The notes: generated from the letters alone by a model not told the origin. DNA of 64,000 nucleotides from Chloroflexota bacterium (GCA_002722455.1 PBMB01000002.1:1-64000), one strand, 5' to 3'; shown: positions 1 through 8,878, counted from the first letter of the stretch. Numbers and translations: made by a program.

Positions 1-47
1 GAAGTATATAGTGAAAAATGTGTATATTCCAAGTGACTGAGTGAATT

Positions 48-72
48 AAGCCCGTACCTACGGGCTTTTTTA
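48..72 (+). terminator. Intrinsic terminator
   Basis: A 7-bp GC-rich stem (AAGCCCG/CGGGCTT) with a 6-base loop is followed by a T run. It would end a rightward gene lying left of the window. Only a dozen codons of any such gene could be inside, so I do not call it. Confidence 0.8.
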
Positions 73-82
73 TTGATTAAAA

Positions 83-123
83 ATACATACACACTTTCGA
101 AAATGTGTAAGGAATGTATGTAT
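83..123. repeat. Near-perfect palindrome, possible operator
   Basis: ATACATAC (83-90) is the exact reverse complement of GTATGTAT (116-123), and TTTCGAAA sits near the centre with ACAC/GTGT between. Related TGTATATTC / GAATATACAC words recur at about 20-30, 191-199 and 247-256. The rest of 73-293 holds no gene I can support. Confidence 0.4.
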
Positions 124-220
124 ATTTGAAAATTTTCTGTATTTTGGTGTGTATTTTAGCGAAAAAATACATATTATACATAAAAAACACTATGTATATT
201 CAAAGAAAAAGACCAAAAAA

Positions 221-242
221 AAGTCCCAAGATGGGACTTTTT
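221..242. terminator. Bidirectional terminator downstream of cca
   Basis: The stem AAGTCCC/GGGACTT is flanked by an A run on the left and a T run on the right, so it can work in both directions. It lies about 50 bp beyond the stop of the leftward CCA-adding enzyme gene. Confidence 0.75.
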
Positions 243-293
243 AAACGAATATACACATTAAAATCTACTGTATATAACCTTTCGGGACTTTTT

Positions 294-1814
294 TTATATT
301 TTGTTTTTTGCTCTTTTAGCTTTACGTTTCTCAATCGCTTCTCTTTTTATATTTTTTTTCAATTCAGAATTGGTAAGAGGAATATCTACACCTTTTTCTC
401 TTAAGTTATGTTTCTGTTCTTTTGAGAGGATCTCAACTAAAATTTCACCAAAATTTTTACCTTCTTTTGAATGGGTAAGAACTTCCATTTTAATTCTAGG
501 GAACTCTTTTGGGTTAACTTTAACTTTGTGTTCTTTAACAAGACTAAAGAATTTACCAACAACAAGAAGATCTTTTTTATGTTGTTCATATTTTTCAATG
601 ATAAGATCAGCTTGAGTGTAATTGCGTTTTGCAGGAACAATTTTACCGTCAACTGTCATTAAACGACCAATAGCGTCAGCTTTGCAAGTTATTAATAAAT
701 CTTCCAAGTAACGATCTTCACCATTTTCGTCAGCTTTTTGACGTGGTTTCAATTCCTCAAATAGTTTAGTCCAGCCACTTGTTTTTTTCATATTATTAAT
801 TGCGTGAAAACGTTGATGAAAAACAGCAACATCAAGACAAAAACGATGAACAAAATCAGGAAGCTTATATTTTTCTTGAAGCTCTTTTAATAATGGTTTT
901 ACAACTACAGAATTATCATGACCAGTATGACTACCTTTCATAGAACCATCTTTATGAAATAAAAGGTCTTTTGAAGTTTTTGTTTTTCCTACATCGTGAA
1001 GTAAAGCACCCATGCGAATCAACAACATGCGATCTTCATCAAAATCTTTAGTAAGTTCTGTTGCTTCTTTTAGAACCATCATTGTGTGAATAAAGACATC
1101 ACCTTCTGCATGGTAATCTGCACGTTGTGGAACACCCATCATATTATGAATAACAGGAAAAAGAACTTCTAATGCTCCAGTATCTCTAAGAACTTCAAAG
1201 AATCTATGTGGAGCTTCTGATTTCATAGCACGATGCCATTCTTTCCATACACGTTCAGAAACAAGTTCGTTAACCATACCGTCTTTAACCATTTCTTGCA
1301 TAAATGCCATAGTTTCATTGGCAACAGTAAATTCGGGCATACGAGAAGCAAAACGTGCGACACGAAGAATGCGAACAGGATCTTCTTTGAAAGCTTCTGA
1401 AACATGACGTAATTTCTTACTCTTAATATCTGCACGACCACCATAAGGGTCAATTACATTACCATTTTGATCTTCTGCCATTGCATTAATAGTTAAGTCA
1501 CGACGAAATAAATCTTCCTCAAGTGTAACGCCTTTCCAATCTGTTTCAAATCCAGTATAACCTTGACCACTCTTACGTTCTTTACGAGCAAGAGCATACT
1601 CATCTTTTGTTTCTGGGTGTAGAAAAACGGGAAAGTCTTTACCAACATTTTCATAGCCGAGAGAAATCATTTCTTCAGGAGAACTGTTGACAACGACATA
1701 ATCTAAGTCAGCCGCAACTTCTTCAATAGATTTTTGTTTGCTTTTTTCTAGTGTTTGGTTGATTAATTTATCTCGAACAGCACCACCAACCAAAAAAATT
1801 TCTTTTTTAGACAT
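294..1814 (-). CDS. cca: CCA-adding tRNA nucleotidyltransferase with HD domain
   Basis: This class II nucleotidyltransferase adds or repairs the 3'-CCA of tRNAs in the cytoplasm. The N-terminal pol-beta-like domain shows GGAVRD (about residues 9-14), the metal-binding DLD (about 37-39) and the RRDLTINA motif; neck and body follow, with DPVRILRVARFASR. A metal-dependent HD domain appears as LLHDVGKTKT near residue 270. At 506 aa it is longer than the E. coli enzyme (412 aa), with a lysine-rich C-terminal extension. The start is the ATG after TAAGGAAAAAAA, and an extended -10 (TGCTATAAT) lies about 45 bp upstream. Most tRNAs in this window encode CCA, so the enzyme more likely repairs damaged tRNA ends, fitting the RNA ligase, kinase and phosphatase found elsewhere here. 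The family assignment is firm; the repair role is inference. Confidence 0.95.
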   Translation of the reverse strand: MSKKEIFLVGGAVRDKLINQTLEKSKQKSIEEVAADLDYVVVNSSPEEMISLGYENVGKDFPVFLHPETKDEYALARKERKSGQGYTGFETDWKGVTLEEDLFRRDLTINAMAEDQNGNVIDPYGGRADIKSKKLRHVSEAFKEDPVRILRVARFASRMPEFTVANETMAFMQEMVKDGMVNELVSERVWKEWHRAMKSEAPHRFFEVLRDTGALEVLFPVIHNMMGVPQRADYHAEGDVFIHTMMVLKEATELTKDFDEDRMLLIRMGALLHDVGKTKTSKDLLFHKDGSMKGSHTGHDNSVVVKPLLKELQEKYKLPDFVHRFCLDVAVFHQRFHAINNMKKTSGWTKLFEELKPRQKADENGEDRYLEDLLITCKADAIGRLMTVDGKIVPAKRNYTQADLIIEKYEQHKKDLLVVGKFFSLVKEHKVKVNPKEFPRIKMEVLTHSKEGKNFGEILVEILSKEQKHNLREKGVDIPLTNSELKKNIKREAIEKRKAKRAKNKI

Positions 1815-1856
1815 TTTTTTTCCTTATGTTTTTAAAATTTTGGGATTACAATACCA

Positions 1857-1865
1857 ATTATAGCA
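1857..1865 (-). promoter_or_regulatory. Extended -10 promoter for cca
   Basis: On the minus strand the sequence reads TGCTATAAT, a perfect extended -10 box, with no convincing -35. The same nonamer precedes the small operon at 13.4-13.8 kb. Confidence 0.6.
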
Positions 1866-1881
1866 TAAAAAAACAATTTTT

Positions 1882-2040
1882 TTAATGTTTTCTTTTGTTA
1901 ATTCTATCTTTTTTTCTAATTTTTTTACATACACTATTGTTTTTGATTTTAACGTTTCGAGTTTTTTTACTTTGTAGGCAGTAAAATAATGTAATGCTTG
2001 ATAGTAGCATGAATGTCGAAACGAAGATAAAAGTAAACAT
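1882..2040 (-). CDS. Small membrane protein, unknown
   Basis: This 52-codon ORF starts at an ATG 6 bases after AAAGGAG and has an extended -10 (TGGTATAAT) just upstream, so initiation signals are strong despite its size. The first about 22 residues are hydrophobic (one membrane segment starting MFTFIFVSTF), and the tail is very Lys/Arg-rich, as in a single-pass inner-membrane protein. I recognise no family. It lies upstream of cca on the same strand, and the cca promoter overlaps its 3' flank. Confidence 0.6.
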   Translation of the reverse strand: MFTFIFVSTFMLLSSITLFYCLQSKKTRNVKIKNNSVCKKIRKKDRINKRKH

Positions 2041-2070
2041 AAAACTCCTTTAGTATTATCTCTAAATTAC

Positions 2071-2079
2071 ATTATACCA
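2071..2079 (-). promoter_or_regulatory. Extended -10 promoter
   Basis: Minus-strand TGGTATAAT lies about 30 bp upstream of the small membrane-protein start at 2040. Confidence 0.6.
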
Positions 2080-2124
2080 CAAAAAAAAGATATTATAAGT
2101 GTTTTAAGTTTGTTATAAAAAAAG

Positions 2125-2295
2125 TTAGATATTTAAACGTTTTTTTAGAGAATTTATTTCTAAGTCTAATCGTTTTAGCTCTTTATTATTATCTTTTATT
2201 TTTTTCTTTTTATTTTTTTTTCTATCTCCACTGGAAGAAGTGTGTGAAACTGAATCGTCATAATCCCATAAAAAATCAATTTCCATCATATCCAT
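2125..2295 (-). CDS. Small charged protein, unknown
   Basis: This 56-aa ORF has an acidic start (MDMMEIDFLWDYDD), a run of about ten Lys/Arg residues and a C-terminal heptad-like stretch (LDLEINSLKKRL) that could form a short coiled coil. It starts 11 bp after the stop of the 2307-2534 gene, with AAAGGTGATT as ribosome binding site, so the two form an operon. No function can be assigned. Confidence 0.6.
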   Translation of the reverse strand: MDMMEIDFLWDYDDSVSHTSSSGDRKKNKKKKIKDNNKELKRLDLEINSLKKRLNI

Positions 2296-2306
2296 TTTAA
2301 TCACCT

Positions 2307-2534
2307 TTAAAATTTATAATGTTTACTTGAACCATTAAGTTTGGCTATTTCTTTTTCCATTCTCTTAACCTGATCAATTAATTGTTCACATTCAATTGTT
2401 TTTTTTTCAAGTTTTTGAAGGCATTTAATGTAATCTTGTTTTTCTTGAATGCGTTCTTCTTGTTCAATGATTAAATTGTCGAAAAAATCTTCTTCTTCAG
2501 CATAATTATAGCTTTCAAGATTGTATAATTGCAT
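2307..2534 (-). CDS. Small coiled-coil protein, unknown
   Basis: This 75-aa protein is rich in Glu, Lys and Gln, and residues about 22-68 look like one long coiled coil (EERIQEKQDYIKCLQKLEKK and following). It is divergent from the gene at 2653, with a 118-bp shared intergenic region, and is first in an operon with the 56-aa gene downstream. It resembles the anonymous small coiled-coil proteins common in large phages, but I cannot name a family. Confidence 0.65.
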   Translation of the reverse strand: MQLYNLESYNYAEEEDFFDNLIIEQEERIQEKQDYIKCLQKLEKKTIECEQLIDQVKRMEKEIAKLNGSSKHYKF

Positions 2535-2652
2535 ATATTAACCTCTTAATTTAAAAGTCATAATATCAAATAAAAAACATAAAATCAACAATAAAAAATT
2601 TGAAATAAAAATACTTTTTTGATATACTAATTTTAATTATTAAGGGGCTTTT

Positions 2653-3027
2653 ATGACAAACAATCAACTTTGGTATCTAACAGCTAAATCAGTGTCAGAT
2701 TCAATAGAAAAAAATAAGACGGTCAGACAAAGAATTTTTGAAGATTATACAAGACACAAAGTAAAAGCTAAAAGAACACATAATCGTAAGATTCTTCGAT
2801 CATTAGAAAAAAAATCATACACAATGAATCATTTGTTTAGAGTGGAAATAGAAACTATCTTTTTCTATATGGAACAAGATAAAGGTCATGAATTAATTGA
2901 CTCTAACGAAAAAGAACATTTTGCAGGTCTATTGCTAAAATATAAAGATTTTTTTGAAAAACATGATGAAGTAAGAACTGATTTTCAAAATCTATCAACA
3001 CATTTTTTAAGGATTAAAAATGACTAA
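2653..3027 (+). CDS. Hypothetical protein
   Basis: This 124-aa mainly helical, highly charged protein has no signal peptide or membrane segment. The ATG follows AAGGGGC, and a -10-like TGATATACT sits 30 bp upstream. Its last 8 bases overlap the start of the alpha/beta hydrolase gene, implying translational coupling and a shared transcript. No recognisable domain. Confidence 0.75.
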   Translation: MTNNQLWYLTAKSVSDSIEKNKTVRQRIFEDYTRHKVKAKRTHNRKILRSLEKKSYTMNHLFRVEIETIFFYMEQDKGHELIDSNEKEHFAGLLLKYKDFFEKHDEVRTDFQNLSTHFLRIKND

Positions 3028-3649
3028 AAAAGCAATAGTATTAGCACATGGTTTATTTATGAAAAAAGGTATAATGACATATCTAAAAAGTGCTTTTGAA
3101 AGAAGAGGATTTGTTGTTTACAATTTTAATTATAATACAACAAAATATTCAGCAAAAACATTATCTGATTTTCACGCTTTTTTGAAAGAAGTAAAAGAAG
3201 AAGACGTTAATTTTGTAGGTCATTCAATGGGTGGTCTACTCATCAGAAATTACTTTGATAAATATAAACCAAAATACAAATCAACTTCAATTGTAACATT
3301 GGGAACCCCACATAAAGGCAGTTCTCTTGGATTAAAAGTGAAAGAGTCTTTTGTAGGCTTTATCTTAGGTAATGCACCTGAATCTGGTGTGACTAGCGAT
3401 TTGGAGTTACCAGATTGGTCTGGTGAATATGATTTGGGTGTTATTATTGGTATTTATAATGTGGGACCTAACAATATTTTTAACTATGGTCGTGGTGAAG
3501 GTGATGGAACAGTTTTGGTTTCAGAAGCTATATTGAAAAATGCAAAAGATACAATTTATATAGGCGCAAATCATACAGGTCTTGTTTATTCAAGAAAAGT
3601 AGTAAAACAAGTTATTAGCTTTATAGAAACAAGAAAGTTTAATCAATGA
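3020..3649 (+). CDS. Alpha/beta-hydrolase, lipase-like
   Basis: A 209-aa serine hydrolase of the alpha/beta fold resembling PGAP1/lipase-type esterases. Near the N-terminus LAHGLF provides the oxyanion-hole HG; the nucleophile elbow GHSMGG places Ser69, followed by the TLGTPHKGS strand-loop typical of lipases. The acid is probably Asp162 (GEGDGTV) and the base His185 (ANHTG), so the triad looks complete. There is no signal peptide, so it should act in the cytoplasm or on the inner membrane face. It overlaps the preceding gene by 8 bp. The substrate cannot be told from sequence; lysis-related or host-lipid remodelling roles are possible but unproven. Confidence 0.85.
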   Translation: MTKKAIVLAHGLFMKKGIMTYLKSAFERRGFVVYNFNYNTTKYSAKTLSDFHAFLKEVKEEDVNFVGHSMGGLLIRNYFDKYKPKYKSTSIVTLGTPHKGSSLGLKVKESFVGFILGNAPESGVTSDLELPDWSGEYDLGVIIGIYNVGPNNIFNYGRGEGDGTVLVSEAILKNAKDTIYIGANHTGLVYSRKVVKQVISFIETRKFNQ

Positions 3650-3673
3650 AACTTGAAAATTCAATACCTTCTA

Positions 3674-3682
3674 TGATATAAT
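3674..3682 (+). promoter_or_regulatory. Extended -10 promoter (TGATATAAT)
   Basis: TGATATAAT lies 30 bp before the ATG at 3712. The identical nonamer precedes genes at 13922, 17763, 58436 and 61485. Confidence 0.65.
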
Positions 3683-3711
3683 ACTTTGATATTATGAATA
3701 GAGAGTTTTTT

Positions 3712-5190
3712 ATGTTTGAAAAAATTGAAACCATTATTATTAAGAATGCTGAAAATGTTGAGTTTTCTGTTGCGAAAAAAGAAGAGGCTTCTTTATTCTG
3801 GGGAAATATTTCTGGAAAACTACCGAAAGGAACAAAAAAAGAAAAAAGCAAATATAAAGATCAAATTATTTATAATTTTAAAGGTGGAACAACCGATAGT
3901 TTGATTTCTTTTCATTTTCCATATTTAAAAAAAATTGTTTTCTTGGATTCAAAGGTGACAATTTCAGGATTAAATAGCAGAGATACAGTTGAAGAAGTGT
4001 TTGTAAATGGAACTATTGCTAATTTTGATCAATTGTTTAAACATGATTTTAAAATAAATTCTGTTGATTCAACATTAATTATGAATAATTATGTTATTGA
4101 AAATCTTCGTCTTGTAGAATATTCAAAATCAAAATCATATTTAAAAAGAGGTTTTATTTTGAATGCAAGTATTTTTGCAAAAATGTTTTCTGGTATAGAA
4201 GAGTCTTCGAGTGACAGTTATATCTTTAACGTAACAGATTCTTACTTTAATCATTTTCCTTCGTTTCAAGGAAATGTGATTAATGATTTTAATACAATAA
4301 TCAATGATAGACCTAGATATGTAAATCCAAAGAGATTTTGTAACATTAATTTTATAGATAGTTATAAAGATGGTCAAGATTATGATAAAGTAAAAAGTTC
4401 TTATTCTTGTTTTACCAAAGAAAATATGGATTTAGAATACAGTGATTTATATTTATTAGAAATCATCAAAGAAAAATATGATTCTGGTGAATTGCGAATA
4501 AACTGTATCGAAGCTGACGTATCTTCTGCAATTGCTTGGGAAGGTATTGAGGGTAATATAATGCCTATGTTTTTAAATTCAATAGAAGAAGATTATGACA
4601 AATTATTGAAAGATAAATTGGATTTAAAAAAATTAGATTATAATAAAAATGTAGAATTATTTTATACTGAAAATGAATGTATTGAGGATAAATTAAACAA
4701 TATAAAAGCTCAACAAGATCTTCATACAAAGCTCCACTCATTCAAAAGAATTGAAAACAGGATTCTGGAATTAAATAAAGAAATTAGAAATATTGATAGA
4801 GAATTAAATGGAATAATTGAACTTTCAATAGTTAAAGATATCTCTTTTAATTTTAATGAGCATAAAGATATTCATGATAATTTTAAAAAGTTTTATTTTG
4901 ACTTAATAACAAAATGTCATAATTTCAAAAATTATTTAAAAAAAGAAGAAGAGAAGAGAAAAGAAAAAATAAAACTTCAAAATAAGGTAGTTAAAAATGA
5001 GCAATTAATTTTAGGATTATTAGATAAAGAATTTCCTACTGACTATATAAATGAAGAGAATAGAGAAGCAATAATTGAATTATTGAACCAAGGTTTTCTT
5101 AAAGATAAACCTTTGAGTTGTCTACAATCAAAAAACTTAAAAAAATTGAATTTACTGTTTGAAGTAAAAAATCCAGTGGTTCAATTTTAA
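3712..5190 (+). CDS. Hypothetical protein, tandem paralog A
   Basis: A 492-aa protein of unknown function. I place the start at 3712 rather than the in-frame ATG at 3694 because it follows AATAGAGAG, exactly as in the next gene, and because MFEKIETIIIK then aligns with MFNKINTVVIK of the paralog at 5239. The N-terminal half is rich in short hydrophobic beta-like stretches; residues about 310-430 are strongly charged and probably coiled coil. The last 60 residues match the neighbour (DKEFPTDYINEENREAI here, GMDYPTDGITEDNRSVV there). The pair reads as a diverged tandem duplication. Confidence 0.8.
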   Translation: MFEKIETIIIKNAENVEFSVAKKEEASLFWGNISGKLPKGTKKEKSKYKDQIIYNFKGGTTDSLISFHFPYLKKIVFLDSKVTISGLNSRDTVEEVFVNGTIANFDQLFKHDFKINSVDSTLIMNNYVIENLRLVEYSKSKSYLKRGFILNASIFAKMFSGIEESSSDSYIFNVTDSYFNHFPSFQGNVINDFNTIINDRPRYVNPKRFCNINFIDSYKDGQDYDKVKSSYSCFTKENMDLEYSDLYLLEIIKEKYDSGELRINCIEADVSSAIAWEGIEGNIMPMFLNSIEEDYDKLLKDKLDLKKLDYNKNVELFYTENECIEDKLNNIKAQQDLHTKLHSFKRIENRILELNKEIRNIDRELNGIIELSIVKDISFNFNEHKDIHDNFKKFYFDLITKCHNFKNYLKKEEEKRKEKIKLQNKVVKNEQLILGLLDKEFPTDYINEENREAIIELLNQGFLKDKPLSCLQSKNLKKLNLLFEVKNPVVQF

Positions 5191-5238
5191 TAAATAAAAA
5201 TATATAATATTGTAAATATTAAAAATAGAGAGTTTAAA

Positions 5239-6450
5239 ATGTTCAATAAGATTAATACTGTTGTAATAAAATTTGCGAAAAATCTAGATTTAAAGCTTAC
5301 TTATAACAATAAAGCTTTGTTTAATTATTCCAATATGCCTTCTGGTGTAATAAGAAAGAAAGACGGAAACTTATTAACATTAGACTTTTCTGAGGTGGCA
5401 GAAGGTTCTGAACTTCATTTAAATGAGAAATATTTATCATATCTTGAATTAATAGAATCTTCTGTTGAAAATTTTTATTTAAATGAAAAACATAAACTAA
5501 AAGAATTTAATTTAGTAGATTCTAAACTACATATTCAAGAAATATACAAAGAAAAAATTAAATTTAAACTAAATAGTTCAAAATTAAAAATAGACACCTA
5601 TTTAATATCAAAATTGGAAACATTTGGTTCTTTTTCTGAAATCAATCTTGGAAAGGGTTATATTTTAAATTTAATAAAATGTATGAATTTTTCTTCTATG
5701 GTTCAGAATGAATTTAATGGAATAATTTTAAATGCAGAACAATTAGTTTTAAGTCGTCCTACTTTGGTTAAATTAAATATTATAAATAAATGTAACTATA
5801 TCTTCATGGATAAAGATGTTGGAAATGTGAAAATATATGGCAATCCTAATACAATAGCCTTGAAAAAATATAAAGATGTAAATGAAATAGAAAAAGTAGT
5901 GTCAACGTCTTTATATAAAATAATAAGTAGACCTGAATTAGTCAATAATGTCAAAAAGGAAATGCCAATTAATTTAAAGATAAATAAAGAAAAATTATTA
6001 AATTGGTCAGACGAAAATAATATTGAAATTTTTGAAACAGATTTAGTTTTATACATAAAAAATAAATCTTATGAAAATATTTTAACTTATAACATTTTTG
6101 ACATTTTAAAGATGAATGAAGATGATGAATTAAAAATTATATTACATACTTTAAAGAGAAATGCCCAAAATTATTTAAAACGTTCCAAAATGAATGAAAA
6201 AGAAAATAAAGATAAAAAAGAAAAACAAAAATCAGAAGAGTTGAAAAAAGATATCATTCTGGTTAAAGAAATACTTGGAATGGATTATCCGACAGATGGA
6301 ATTACAGAAGATAATAGATCTGTTGTACTTTCGGTTTTGGAAAACAAACAAATGGAAGAAAATGCTTTAACAGAAAAAGAATCAGATAATTTAAAGAAAT
6401 TGAATTTTATGTTTGATATTAAATTGAATAAAACAACAGTTAAATTTTAA
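5239..6450 (+). CDS. Hypothetical protein, tandem paralog B
   Basis: This 403-aa protein is paralogous to the preceding gene over its N-terminal 60 residues and its C-terminal 60 residues; the middle of the upstream copy is about 90 residues longer. It shares the leader AATAGAGAG before its ATG. The N-terminal part has leucine/isoleucine-rich strand-like repeats and the region near residue 320 is a lysine-rich coiled coil. No membrane segment, signal peptide or known domain is visible. Confidence 0.8.
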   Translation: MFNKINTVVIKFAKNLDLKLTYNNKALFNYSNMPSGVIRKKDGNLLTLDFSEVAEGSELHLNEKYLSYLELIESSVENFYLNEKHKLKEFNLVDSKLHIQEIYKEKIKFKLNSSKLKIDTYLISKLETFGSFSEINLGKGYILNLIKCMNFSSMVQNEFNGIILNAEQLVLSRPTLVKLNIINKCNYIFMDKDVGNVKIYGNPNTIALKKYKDVNEIEKVVSTSLYKIISRPELVNNVKKEMPINLKINKEKLLNWSDENNIEIFETDLVLYIKNKSYENILTYNIFDILKMNEDDELKIILHTLKRNAQNYLKRSKMNEKENKDKKEKQKSEELKKDIILVKEILGMDYPTDGITEDNRSVVLSVLENKQMEENALTEKESDNLKKLNFMFDIKLNKTTVKF

Positions 6451-6465
6451 GTATAATAAAACAAA

Positions 6466-6483
6466 AACCCGCAAGTGCGGGTT
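6466..6483. terminator. Bidirectional terminator
   Basis: Stem AACCCGC/GCGGGTT, loop AAGT, with a T run on the right and an A run on the left. It separates the convergent genes ending at 6450 and 6511. Confidence 0.9.
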
Positions 6484-6510
6484 TTTTTTGTTAATATTAA
6501 TTGATAATTA

Positions 6511-7356
6511 TTACTGTTCATAAAGATATATTTCTTTAACACCCATATTGTTGTCACCAGGAATATTAGCATCATGAGTAAATCGTATAATCATTTTTTT
6601 ATTGTTGCCATTGTGATTGTTTGATAAATCAATAGAGTGTAATACAGGAGAGAGTAAGTTATATGATTTATCTATTCCATCAACAGTAATAATAGACGAA
6701 TTACCATTATGTGGCGTTCCAGCATAATTATAAGTTACGTATTCCATATATGCATAATTTTCTTTGTTTAAATTAAAATAAACAGTATCGGTATAATTAG
6801 AACACCATTCTGCACGAGTATCTTTCCAGTAAGTGCAGCTACCTAACAATGTGCGATCTGGGTTATATAGATGTGTTCTTTTATATCCACTTCCATCTTT
6901 ATAATCCATATCACAATAGACATTACCTTCTGTTGTTTCATAAACACCATTGCCATTTTTACCATAATGATCAACAACGTCTTTACAAGAGCTTGCTAAA
7001 TAAGTTCCTAATGCAGAATTTGTTTCATTTATTGAAATTGTTTGGTTTTCTATTTTTGTTTCTATAAATATTTTATGTTCGCTGCCAAGACTTTTATGGT
7101 AAACATTGACTTCCCTTTTTTGATTTTGCTGACAATTAGAATCTTGTGAGAAAGAAACGTCTTTGTAGTAATCATTATTCAAAGGAGAGTAAGAACAATT
7201 ATATTTAGCTCCATTGTTTTGCCATTCCCCTGCCTCCTCAATCACTTCAAAATATTCTCTAGTTTTTATATTTTCATCATCAACAACAACTACAAAGTTT
7301 TGTCCAAATGAAAAAGTTGAGAGTAAGCAAAGTGTAATTAAAATTTTCTTTTTCAT
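6511..7356 (-). CDS. Secreted protein with fibrinogen-like C-terminal region
   Basis: A 281-aa exported protein. The signal peptide is MKKKILITLCLLSTFSFG with cleavage before QNF. I start at the ATG at 7356, 9 bases after AAAAAGGA; the in-frame ATG at 7365 overlaps that site. The central part carries SCKDVVDHYG...GNVYCDM, matching the cysteine-anchored start of fibrinogen-like domains, but the usual DGGGW is replaced by KDGSGYKR. Its layout (short N-terminal module with W and paired Cys, then the fibrinogen-like module) matches the gene at 37749, so they are diverged paralogs. A surface-binding role is inference. Confidence 0.75.
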   Translation of the reverse strand: MKKKILITLCLLSTFSFGQNFVVVVDDENIKTREYFEVIEEAGEWQNNGAKYNCSYSPLNNDYYKDVSFSQDSNCQQNQKREVNVYHKSLGSEHKIFIETKIENQTISINETNSALGTYLASSCKDVVDHYGKNGNGVYETTEGNVYCDMDYKDGSGYKRTHLYNPDRTLLGSCTYWKDTRAEWCSNYTDTVYFNLNKENYAYMEYVTYNYAGTPHNGNSSIITVDGIDKSYNLLSPVLHSIDLSNNHNGNNKKMIIRFTHDANIPGDNNMGVKEIYLYEQ

Positions 7357-7442
7357 TAAAATCATCCTTTTTAATTCCTTTTAAAAATATTTTAATACAA
7401 AAAAAGAATAATAAAAGAGTTAATAAATTATAAAAACAAAAA

Positions 7443-7462
7443 AAGCCATTAACAAATGGCTT
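7443..7462. terminator. Bidirectional terminator
   Basis: Stem AAGCCATT/AATGGCTT flanked by A and T runs, immediately after the stop of the leftward gene 7467-8039. Confidence 0.85.
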
Positions 7463-7466
7463 TTTT

Positions 7467-8039
7467 TTATTTGTTTTGCTTTATTAATGAGAAAGTTTCT
7501 TTCTTTTTATCTTCTTTTTTTATGATTGTAAAATTAGGTTTATTTTCTTTTAACTTGGGTTTTTTGATCATAGTAAAATTTGGCTTTTCTTTTGTTTTAT
7601 CTTCTTTTTTTTCAAACTGAACGCCTAAAAAATTAGCGAAATCATTGTTTATAATATTTGCCAATTCTTCTTTTGAGCTTTCATTAAATGTATCCATTGA
7701 AACATAAATATGAATAAGGTCAGTTTTTTCAACATAATGATATAGATATTCAATGTCTTTTGATTTTAAACTAGTATCTTCTTTGAAATAAAAAGTTTTA
7801 TCTTTATTTGTACATTCTGTTATTGTATATTTATATTGTTTTAATATTGAAAATTCTTCACATTCACTATTTTCTTTTAACCATTGTGGTATTTTATATG
7901 TTTCCACTATGATTCCTTTTTTAAAATCTCTCGCTTTAATTTTATATTCATATTCATTAATGTTAAAAATAACAAAACTTAATCCCATAAATGCAGTTAA
8001 AATTAAAAATGAAAGTATTTTTTCAAATAATTTGTCCAT
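7467..8039 (-). CDS. Membrane-anchored hypothetical protein with KPNFT repeats
   Basis: A 190-aa protein with one N-terminal membrane segment (ILSFLILTAFMGLSFVIF, residues about 8-26) followed by a soluble domain. The tail holds three related units: KPNFTMIKK, KPNFTIIKK and ETFSLIKQ. The start follows AAGGATTTTC. It begins 12 bp after the stop of the 254-aa gene at 8052, so they are co-transcribed. No family recognised. Confidence 0.7.
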   Translation of the reverse strand: MDKLFEKILSFLILTAFMGLSFVIFNINEYEYKIKARDFKKGIIVETYKIPQWLKENSECEEFSILKQYKYTITECTNKDKTFYFKEDTSLKSKDIEYLYHYVEKTDLIHIYVSMDTFNESSKEELANIINNDFANFLGVQFEKKEDKTKEKPNFTMIKKPKLKENKPNFTIIKKEDKKKETFSLIKQNK

Positions 8040-8051
8040 GAAAATCCTTAT

Positions 8052-8816
8052 TTATAAATTATATCGTTTATAAGCAGAATTAAAGATTTCCTTTTGTTTT
8101 TCAGTTCCATAAATGCTAGAACCTTTTATATTTGGGTAATTTTGCATTATTTTTATATGAAAGTTTTCAATGTCTGAATCTTTTATTCTTAAATCTCTAT
8201 TGACTTCTAAAACAATAAATTCAATAAGAGGGTTTAATTCATGCTTATCAATATCTAAATCTTCTATTTCTTTTATATTACAAAAATAGAAAGATTTATC
8301 AAGTCTTATATCATTAACTTTCTTTTTGTAATACTTGGTTCTTTCAATAACACCTCTTAAACTTTTCTTTAAATCGTCATTAAATAATGAAAGACAAGCT
8401 GAAAGATCTTCTTCTTTAACTTCTTCAATATTAAAATTAGGGAAAAATTTTTCAAGATTTTGATTGTTCAAAGAATTTAATCCTTTTATATGTTTAAAAA
8501 AACTATATTCCTCAAGAATCATAGGGTAGACTTCAAATTTATTTTTATTAAAAATAAATTTATCCCCTAAAATTGATTTGATTGTTAATTCAAAAGGCTC
8601 GTCTTCAAAATCAAAAAGAGTTAATGCAGGAGAATGATAAACACAACGAGCAGTATTCCAAATATTTTTAAGATGTGGAAGGTCTCCACCATAAGGTTTT
8701 ATATAAATAGATTCGTGTAGTTCATTTTTTGAGATACGATTAGAACTAGAATTAGGAACAAATAAAGAATTATTTTCTCTATCATAAAAACAATAAGAAG
8801 TTTCTTTTTCAAACAT
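8052..8816 (-). CDS. Hypothetical protein with occluded ribosome binding site
   Basis: A 254-aa soluble protein with no recognised domain. The start is ATG at 8816, preceded by AGGATTTATTA. The Shine-Dalgarno lies inside a perfect 10-bp stem (see 8818-8847), suggesting regulated translation. It is first in an operon with the membrane-anchored 190-aa gene 12 bp downstream. Confidence 0.7.
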   Translation of the reverse strand: MFEKETSYCFYDRENNSLFVPNSSSNRISKNELHESIYIKPYGGDLPHLKNIWNTARCVYHSPALTLFDFEDEPFELTIKSILGDKFIFNKNKFEVYPMILEEYSFFKHIKGLNSLNNQNLEKFFPNFNIEEVKEEDLSACLSLFNDDLKKSLRGVIERTKYYKKKVNDIRLDKSFYFCNIKEIEDLDIDKHELNPLIEFIVLEVNRDLRIKDSDIENFHIKIMQNYPNIKGSSIYGTEKQKEIFNSAYKRYNL

Positions 8817-8817
8817 T

Positions 8818-8847
8818 AATAAATCCTCATAGAAATAAGGATTTATT
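8818..8847 (-). promoter_or_regulatory. Hairpin sequestering the Shine-Dalgarno
   Basis: AATAAATCCT (8818-8827) and AGGATTTATT (8838-8847) are perfect complements around a 10-base loop. In the leftward mRNA the 3' arm contains AGGA and ends two bases before the ATG at 8816. Pairing would hide the ribosome binding site. The A/U-rich stem could be a thermosensor, a protein-binding operator or an autoregulatory site. Confidence 0.55.
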
Positions 8848-8878
8848 ATATCATTAAATAGAAAAACAAAAAAGATAT

